Source: Clostridia bacterium (GTDB lineage Bacteria; Bacillota_A; Clostridia; Lachnospirales; Lachnospiraceae). From it: 11,554 bases of DNA. The position numbers and the translations under genes are program-made. Every line of letters begins with the position of its first letter. The stretch's first letter is position 1. The notes beneath the pieces were generated by a model. That model was not told the DNA's origin and made no database searches. It saw nothing but the letters and a program-made list of their open reading frames with translations. Of this stretch, positions 7,602-11,554 are shown piece by piece. The stretch spans positions 1 to 11,554 of the forward strand of contig JAAYYM010000022.1 in assembly GCA_012515365.1 (NCBI GenBank), given 5' to 3'.

Positions 7602-8309
7602 ATGCTTAACACCATCCTTTTTGACTTAGACAGTACACTTCTACCCATGGATACCGCGACTTTCACAAATGAATATTTTAAACTTCTCATTAAAAAAATT
7701 GCTCCCCTGGGATTTAATCCAGACGATCTGATCAATGCAGTCTGGCTGGGAACCAAAGCCATGGTCAATAATGATGGAAAGGTTACAAATGAAGAATGCT
7801 TCTGGCCGGCATTCTCAGATGCGTTACATACTAATATACGCGCTTATGAACAGGAGTTTATCTCCTTTTATGAGAATGAATTTCAGGAAATCAGAAAATT
7901 TGCCTTTCCCTCAAAAGAACTGGTTCATTCTGTAAGTATCCTTAAAGAAAAAGGATATGAACTAATTCTGGCAACTAATCCAATCTTTCCGGAAATTGCA
8001 ACAAAATCACGCATTGAATGGGCTGGTCTTACCCCAGATGATTTTTCACTGATCACTTATTATGAAAACTCCTATTATGCAAAGCCCAATCTAAACTATT
8101 ACCGCTCTATTCTTACTGCTATCAATAAAAAGCCTGAGGAATGCATGATGGTTGGAAATGATGTAATAGAAGATATGTGTGCATCTCGACTTGGGATCAA
8201 CTGTTATCTCATTACTGACTGGATACTAAATAAAAACCAAGAGGATATCTCTGCATGGGAACATGGTACAATTCTTGACTTCTATGAAAAAGTCAAAGAG
8301 ATGCCTTAA
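7602..8309 (+). CDS. HAD-superfamily hydrolase
   Basis: The 235-residue protein is a haloacid dehalogenase-type hydrolase, probably a small-molecule phosphatase acting in the cytoplasm. Motif I is FDLDSTLL at 7-14 (nucleophile Asp8, acid/base Asp10), with Ser where most relatives have Gly. Motif II is Thr125 in LATNP, motif III is Lys161 in YYAKPN, and motif IV is GNDVIEDM at 185-192 (Asp187, Asp191). Residues 15-110, between motifs I and II, form the helical cap of subclass I. The substrate is not identifiable. The ATG has a clean AAAGGAG at 7587-7593, spaced 8 nt. It is the only protein gene on the plus strand, lies downstream of tRNA-Ser and a long inverted repeat, and runs 17 bp into the convergent yaiI gene. 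I found no convincing promoter of its own; transcription may come from read-through of the tRNA terminator. Confidence 0.9.
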   Translation: MLNTILFDLDSTLLPMDTATFTNEYFKLLIKKIAPLGFNPDDLINAVWLGTKAMVNNDGKVTNEECFWPAFSDALHTNIRAYEQEFISFYENEFQEIRKFAFPSKELVHSVSILKEKGYELILATNPIFPEIATKSRIEWAGLTPDDFSLITYYENSYYAKPNLNYYRSILTAINKKPEECMMVGNDVIEDMCASRLGINCYLITDWILNKNQEDISAWEHGTILDFYEKVKEMP

Positions 8310-8736
8310 TCAGCTTTTCAAAAGCCTCCTTGAATTTTTCATCATCTGCAGTGGTTCTTTTTCTGGGCCCCTTCATATGATTTTTGGAAGACGCTCTTCT
8401 GGCTTCCTTTGACAAATGCCGCTCCATTAACATCATATCGATATTTTCATCCGTATATATTTTTCCACTCTGATGGATACATTTTGCCTTTTTACCAAGA
8501 GCCATTGCTGCTACCCCATAATCCTGGGTTACGACAATGTCATTTGCATGACATAGACCGATCAGAGCAAAATCTACTGCATCTGCGCCTGCACCAATCA
8601 CTTTTACATCACTGTACTCCGATGTCAGAACGTGATTCGTATCACATAACAGAATAACCTCAATCCCATACTGTTTAGCAATTCGTTCCACTTCCTTTAC
8701 CACCGGACATGCGTCCGCATCTACTAGTATCTTCAT
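8293..8736 (-). CDS. YaiI/YqxD family protein (DUF188, UPF0178)
   Basis: The 147-residue product belongs to the widespread DUF188 family of unknown function, whose fold has been related to PIN-like nucleases. Family signatures seen are ILVDADACPVVKEV at 3-16, CDTNH at 31-35, GADAVDFALI at 50-59 and VVTQDYGVAAMALGKKA at 68-84. Acidic residues in the first and third blocks (Asp6, Asp8, Asp72) are placed as metal ligands would be in a PIN-like site; this is inference. The tail is basic and Lys/Arg rich (about 110-128). The ATG at 8736 has an AGAGGTGA ribosome binding site directly after the ribH stop, only 22 nt away, so it is likely the last gene of the riboflavin transcript. It ends convergently with the HAD gene, overlapping by 17 bp with no terminator between them. 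Confidence 0.9.
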   Translation of the reverse strand: MKILVDADACPVVKEVERIAKQYGIEVILLCDTNHVLTSEYSDVKVIGAGADAVDFALIGLCHANDIVVTQDYGVAAMALGKKAKCIHQSGKIYTDENIDMMLMERHLSKEARRASSKNHMKGPRKRTTADDEKFKEAFEKLIKASL

Positions 8737-8758
8737 GCTCTGATCTCACCTCTTTCTT

Positions 8759-9223
8759 CTATTTCAATTCTCTAATTACATTGACCATCTCGATTGCACC
8801 CATCGCACAGTCAAAGCCTTTATTTCCTGCCTTACTGCCTGCACGCTCCATAGCCTGTTCAATAGACTCTGTTGTTAATACGCCAAACATTACGGGGATT
8901 TCACTCTCTAATGATACCTGAGCAATTCCCTTGGATACTTCGCTGCAGACATAGTCATAGTGTGTGGTATTACCTCTGATAACTGCACCTAAACATATAA
9001 TAGCATCATATCTACCGCTTTTGGCCATTTTTTTTGCAATTAAAGGAATTTCAAACGCTCCCGGTACCCATGCGATCTCGATATCATCCTCCTCCACATT
9101 ATGACGTTTCAGTCCGTCCATAGCTCCTGAAATGAGCTTTGATGTAATAAGCTCATTAAATCTTGCTGCAACAATTCCTACCTTGATTTTTTCTGATACA
9201 TATGTTCCTTCATACACTTTCAT
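8759..9223 (-). CDS. ribH: 6,7-dimethyl-8-ribityllumazine synthase
   Basis: Condenses 5-amino-6-ribitylaminouracil with 3,4-dihydroxy-2-butanone 4-phosphate to form lumazine, the penultimate step to riboflavin. At 154 residues it has the usual family length. Motifs: ARFNELI at 20-26 (aromatic Phe22), WVPGAFEIP at 52-60, [14 protein letters not shown] at 79-92 with the catalytic His88, GVLTTES at 114-120, and [11 protein letters not shown] at 126-136 with the phosphate-binding Arg. Members usually assemble into 60-mer capsids, though assembly cannot be judged here. The ATG at 9223 lies one base after the ribBA stop, with GGAGG embedded in the last ribBA codons, so translation is coupled. Confidence 0.98.
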   Translation of the reverse strand: MKVYEGTYVSEKIKVGIVAARFNELITSKLISGAMDGLKRHNVEEDDIEIAWVPGAFEIPLIAKKMAKSGRYDAIICLGAVIRGNTTHYDYVCSEVSKGIAQVSLESEIPVMFGVLTTESIEQAMERAGSKAGNKGFDCAMGAIEMVNVIRELK

Positions 9224-9224
9224 T

Positions 9225-10448
9225 TTATAATTCCTCCATTTTCTTTAAAATATGTCCCATTTTTTCTTTTTTTGTATTTAAATAAAATAAATTGTATGCT
9301 GTCGGTGGCATCTGGATCGGCACACGCTCTACAATTTCCATTCCATAATCAGAAAGCGAATAGACTTTATCCGGATTATTGGTTAAAAGTCTGAGTGTCT
9401 TAATCCCCAAATCCTTTAAAATCTGCGCTCCGATATAATATTCCCGCATATCGCCCGGAAAGCCTAATGCCAGATTTGCTTCTAGCGTATCCATTCCCTG
9501 ATCTTGAAGCTGATATGCTCTCAATTTATTGATCAGACCGATTCCCCTTCCTTCCTGACGCATGTAGAGCAAAACCCCTCTTCCCACAGATTCAATCTGT
9601 TTCATGGCATATGCAAGCTGATCTCCACAGTCACAGCGTATCGATCCAAATGCATCTCCGGTAAGGCATTCGGAATGGACACGGCATAATACATCTTTTC
9701 CTTCCCCGATTTCTCCCTTTACCAATGCCACGTGATGCTCACCATTGATTCGATTGATATAACCATATGCACGAAAGTTTCCATATTTAGTTGGTAAAAG
9801 TGTATCTGTGATCTGCTCAACCAATATCTCTGTTTTTTTTCGGTATTCTTTCAACGCATCAATCGTAATATATTTAAGATTCCATTTTTGTGCCAGCGCC
9901 ATTAATTCCTCACCGCGCATCATCGTGCCATCCTCACGCATGATTTCACAGCATAGACCACACGCTTTTAATCCTGCAATACGCATTAAATCAACCGTTG
10001 CTTCTGTATGACCCCCTCTTTCCAATACACCATATTTGCGTGCCAGCAATGGAAACATATGTCCCGGTCTTCTAAAATCCTCTGGTCTGGCTTCATCCTC
10101 TACACATTTTCTGGCAGTCAGTCCTCTCTCTTCGGCAGAAATTCCTGTCTTTGTATCTATATAATCTATAGAAACAGTAAATGCCGTTTCATGAGCATCT
10201 GTATTATCTGACACCATCTGCGCCAGATTCAGTTTTTTGCAGATTTCGTCACTCATCGGCATACAGATCAGTCCTTTGCCGTGCGTTGCCATAAAATTCA
10301 GATTGTCTGTTGTTGCATGTTCAGCTGCACAGATAAAATCTCCTTCATTTTCCCGATCTTCATTATCTGACACCATAACAATTTCTCCATTTTGTAATGC
10401 CTTTACTGCATCTTCGATACTACTATACTGATTGCTATATTGTTTCAT
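9225..10448 (-). CDS. ribBA: Bifunctional DHBP synthase / GTP cyclohydrolase II
   Basis: One 407-residue chain carries both entry reactions of riboflavin synthesis. The N-terminal DHBP synthase part (1 to about 205) makes dihydroxybutanone phosphate from ribulose 5-phosphate; it shows the acidic loop [11 protein letters not shown] at 28-38, [10 protein letters not shown] at 54-63, [12 protein letters not shown] at 125-136 and [11 protein letters not shown] at 144-154. The C-terminal GTP cyclohydrolase II part (about 208-407) opens the GTP ring; it shows the zinc ligands Cys261, Cys272 and Cys274 within [20 protein letters not shown], the RQEGRGIGL motif at 297-305, and LTNNPDK at 355-361. Both sets of motifs look intact, so both activities are expected. 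The ATG is one base after the ribE stop, behind GGAGGAG. Confidence 0.98.
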   Translation of the reverse strand: MKQYSNQYSSIEDAVKALQNGEIVMVSDNEDRENEGDFICAAEHATTDNLNFMATHGKGLICMPMSDEICKKLNLAQMVSDNTDAHETAFTVSIDYIDTKTGISAEERGLTARKCVEDEARPEDFRRPGHMFPLLARKYGVLERGGHTEATVDLMRIAGLKACGLCCEIMREDGTMMRGEELMALAQKWNLKYITIDALKEYRKKTEILVEQITDTLLPTKYGNFRAYGYINRINGEHHVALVKGEIGEGKDVLCRVHSECLTGDAFGSIRCDCGDQLAYAMKQIESVGRGVLLYMRQEGRGIGLINKLRAYQLQDQGMDTLEANLALGFPGDMREYYIGAQILKDLGIKTLRLLTNNPDKVYSLSDYGMEIVERVPIQMPPTAYNLFYLNTKKEKMGHILKKMEEL

Positions 10449-10449
10449 G

Positions 10450-11058
10450 TCACTCCTCCTTTACGATTCCCTGGTTCCACATAGTCTGTACAATACATTT
10501 TGCAACATAGTCATTTTCCAGATTCACGATACTTCCCGACTGTTTATCTGATAATGTCGTTTCGCTCTTTGTATGTGGAATAACAGAAACTGAAAATGTT
10601 TCTTTTTCCTTTTTGGCAACGGTTAAACTGATCCCATCAATCGCGATTGATCCCTTTGTAAATATCAGTTTCATGATTTCTTTAGGAGCCCTGATTTGAA
10701 ACCAGTCTGCAATTCCATCCTTTTCCCTCTTCACGATCGTTCCTGTAGCATCAACATGTCCTGTGACAATATGGCCTCCGAATCTGTCATTCATCGACAT
10801 CGCACGTTCTAAGTTCACCTGATCACCTATTACAAGTTTCTCAAAGGATGTCTTATGCAGTGTCTCTGCCATAATATCTGCCTGAAACTGCTGCCCGTTA
10901 AATTTGGTAACAGTCAAACAGACGCCGTTTACCGCTATACTGTCGCCAAGCTTCATATCACTTGTGATCTTATGTGCTCCAATGACCAGAGTAATCGCTT
11001 TTTGTCCTCTTCGGATTGCTATAATCCGTCCTACTTCTTCTATAATTCCGGTGAACAA
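10450..11058 (-). CDS. ribE: Riboflavin synthase alpha subunit, TTG start
   Basis: Catalyses the last step, dismutation of two lumazine molecules to riboflavin plus the ribitylaminouracil precursor. The 202-residue product has two tandem lumazine-binding barrels. The first starts with the signature [10 protein letters not shown] at 1-10 and contains VNGVCLTV at 43-50. The second starts near residue 95 with [13 protein letters not shown] and contains IDGISLTV at 140-147; IPHT at 160-163 is conserved. The invariant MFTGII start falls on a TTG codon at 11058, supported by a GAGGTGG ribosome binding site 7 nt upstream. The gene overlaps the end of ribD by 19 bp. The symbol is ribE in the B. subtilis scheme and ribC in E. 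coli. Confidence 0.97.
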   Translation of the reverse strand: MFTGIIEEVGRIIAIRRGQKAITLVIGAHKITSDMKLGDSIAVNGVCLTVTKFNGQQFQADIMAETLHKTSFEKLVIGDQVNLERAMSMNDRFGGHIVTGHVDATGTIVKREKDGIADWFQIRAPKEIMKLIFTKGSIAIDGISLTVAKKEKETFSVSVIPHTKSETTLSDKQSGSIVNLENDYVAKCIVQTMWNQGIVKEE

Positions 11059-11554
11059 ATTCGGACCACCTCGCTTTCTATCAAAAGATCCTCTCCTAAT
11101 GGTGTATAGCTGATTCCCTCTAGGTGATACATATTCTCGACTTCTTCAAAACCAGTCCCACCAATTGGTGATTTTGCGCCTATTCCACCAAAAATCTTTG
11201 CACCTATATAAACCTGTATTTTTCGGATAATCCCGCTCCTGAGTGCAGACCAGTTAAGTGTTGCACCTCCTTCAAGCAAAACGCTGTCGATTTCAGACTC
11301 ACCGAGTTTATCCATCAGCTGGTTCAGATCAACTCCATTTTCATCCTTTTCAAGCTCTAAGATTTCGCACCCTGCTTGTAAATATGGCTGTTGCTTTTCT
11401 TTATCCCGACAGGCAGTTGCTATGATTGTACGGTTTACCTTTGCATCTGTTACAACAAAGGATGTGATAGGTGTTCGTAATGTGGTATCGCAAATGATTC
11501 TGACTGGATTTCGTCCTTCATATAGTCTGCAGTTAAGCTGTGGATCATCTGCAA
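11040..11554 (-). CDS. ribD: RibD, C-terminal reductase domain; 5' part outside window
   Basis: The open frame continues to the window edge, giving 171 codons of the reductase half of the bifunctional deaminase/reductase, which acts on the pyrimidine product of GTP cyclohydrolase II. Visible family features are ADDPQLNCRL at the start of the fragment (compare the DDPxLxxR motif linking the two domains), TPITSFVVTDA, a glycine-rich LLEGGATLNWS (substrate/NADPH site), IGAKIFGG and SPIGGTGF, then a terminal GEDLLIESEVV. An internal ATG at 11315 is not the start, because family-like sequence continues upstream of it without interruption. The N-terminal zinc deaminase domain, the promoter and any FMN riboswitch should lie just beyond the window. 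Stop is TAG at 11042-11040, inside ribE. Confidence 0.96.
   Translation of the reverse strand, partial: ADDPQLNCRLYEGRNPVRIICDTTLRTPITSFVVTDAKVNRTIIATACRDKEKQQPYLQAGCEILELEKDENGVDLNQLMDKLGESEIDSVLLEGGATLNWSALRSGIIRKIQVYIGAKIFGGIGAKSPIGGTGFEEVENMYHLEGISYTPLGEDLLIESEVVRICSPEL
11066..11072 (-). promoter_or_regulatory. Ribosome binding site deciding the TTG start of ribE
   Basis: GAGGTGG lies inside the ribD coding region, 7 nt before the TTG at 11058-11056. Together with the invariant MFTGII N-terminus of riboflavin synthases it fixes the non-ATG start and implies translational coupling to ribD. Confidence 0.75.

Noticed and set aside
7562..7768. Minus-strand 68-codon open frame overlapping the HAD gene start
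   Set aside because: Antisense to motif I of the HAD hydrolase, with no ribosome binding site or family features.
8313..8325. Palindrome GCTTTT-C-AAAAGC near the HAD/yaiI junction as a shared terminator
   Set aside because: The arms are AT-rich with a single-base centre that cannot form an RNA loop, there is no T-run after it, and it is coding sequence of the yaiI-like gene.

Overview
The window looks like a chromosomal segment from a low-to-moderate GC Gram-positive Clostridia, most likely a Lachnospiraceae-type gut anaerobe. The grounds are the AT-rich base composition, strong GGAGG-type ribosome binding sites, consensus vegetative promoters, a tRNA gene without encoded CCA, and protein types typical of that group (a GGNGT-type phosphofructokinase, a stand-alone FkbH-like protein, a ribDEAH-type riboflavin cluster). 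The assignment rests on pattern recognition, since no database search was possible. Nearly everything is on the minus strand; only a tRNA-Ser and one HAD hydrolase gene are on the plus strand.

Reading the minus strand in the direction of transcription (high to low coordinates): (1) 11554-8293 is a tightly packed riboflavin cluster, ribD (3' part only), ribE, ribBA, ribH, followed by a DUF188/YaiI-like gene. Together the rib genes convert GTP and ribulose 5-phosphate to riboflavin; any FMN riboswitch would lie upstream of ribD, outside the window. (2) 7197-4629 is a two-gene unit encoding a PHP-domain metal-dependent phosphoesterase and a GTG-started FkbH-like HAD protein. (3) 4626-1 begins with a near-consensus promoter and holds pfkA, dnaX, ybaB, recR and galM (3' end cut by the window), with gaps of 29 nt or less and no visible terminator. 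It thus mixes two sugar-metabolism genes with the conserved replication/repair trio (clamp-loader subunit, nucleoid-associated protein, recombination mediator).

The plus-strand island at 7248-8309 holds a promoter, tRNA-Ser(CGA), an intrinsic terminator, a perfect 26-bp inverted repeat with an 11-nt loop, and a HAD-family hydrolase. The hydrolase's 3' end overlaps the convergent yaiI gene by 17 bp.

This is mainly a housekeeping region. I see no CRISPR array, insertion sequence, prophage or obvious novel defence or biosynthetic system. The items most worth a second look are the perfect long inverted repeat at 7495-7557, the unusual nucleotide-site signature of the phosphofructokinase, and the PHP/FkbH pair lacking a recognisable carrier protein or biosynthetic cluster. 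No gene-free stretch exceeds 300 bases; the two largest, 7198-7344 and 7430-7601, are covered by the promoter, terminator and repeat entries.
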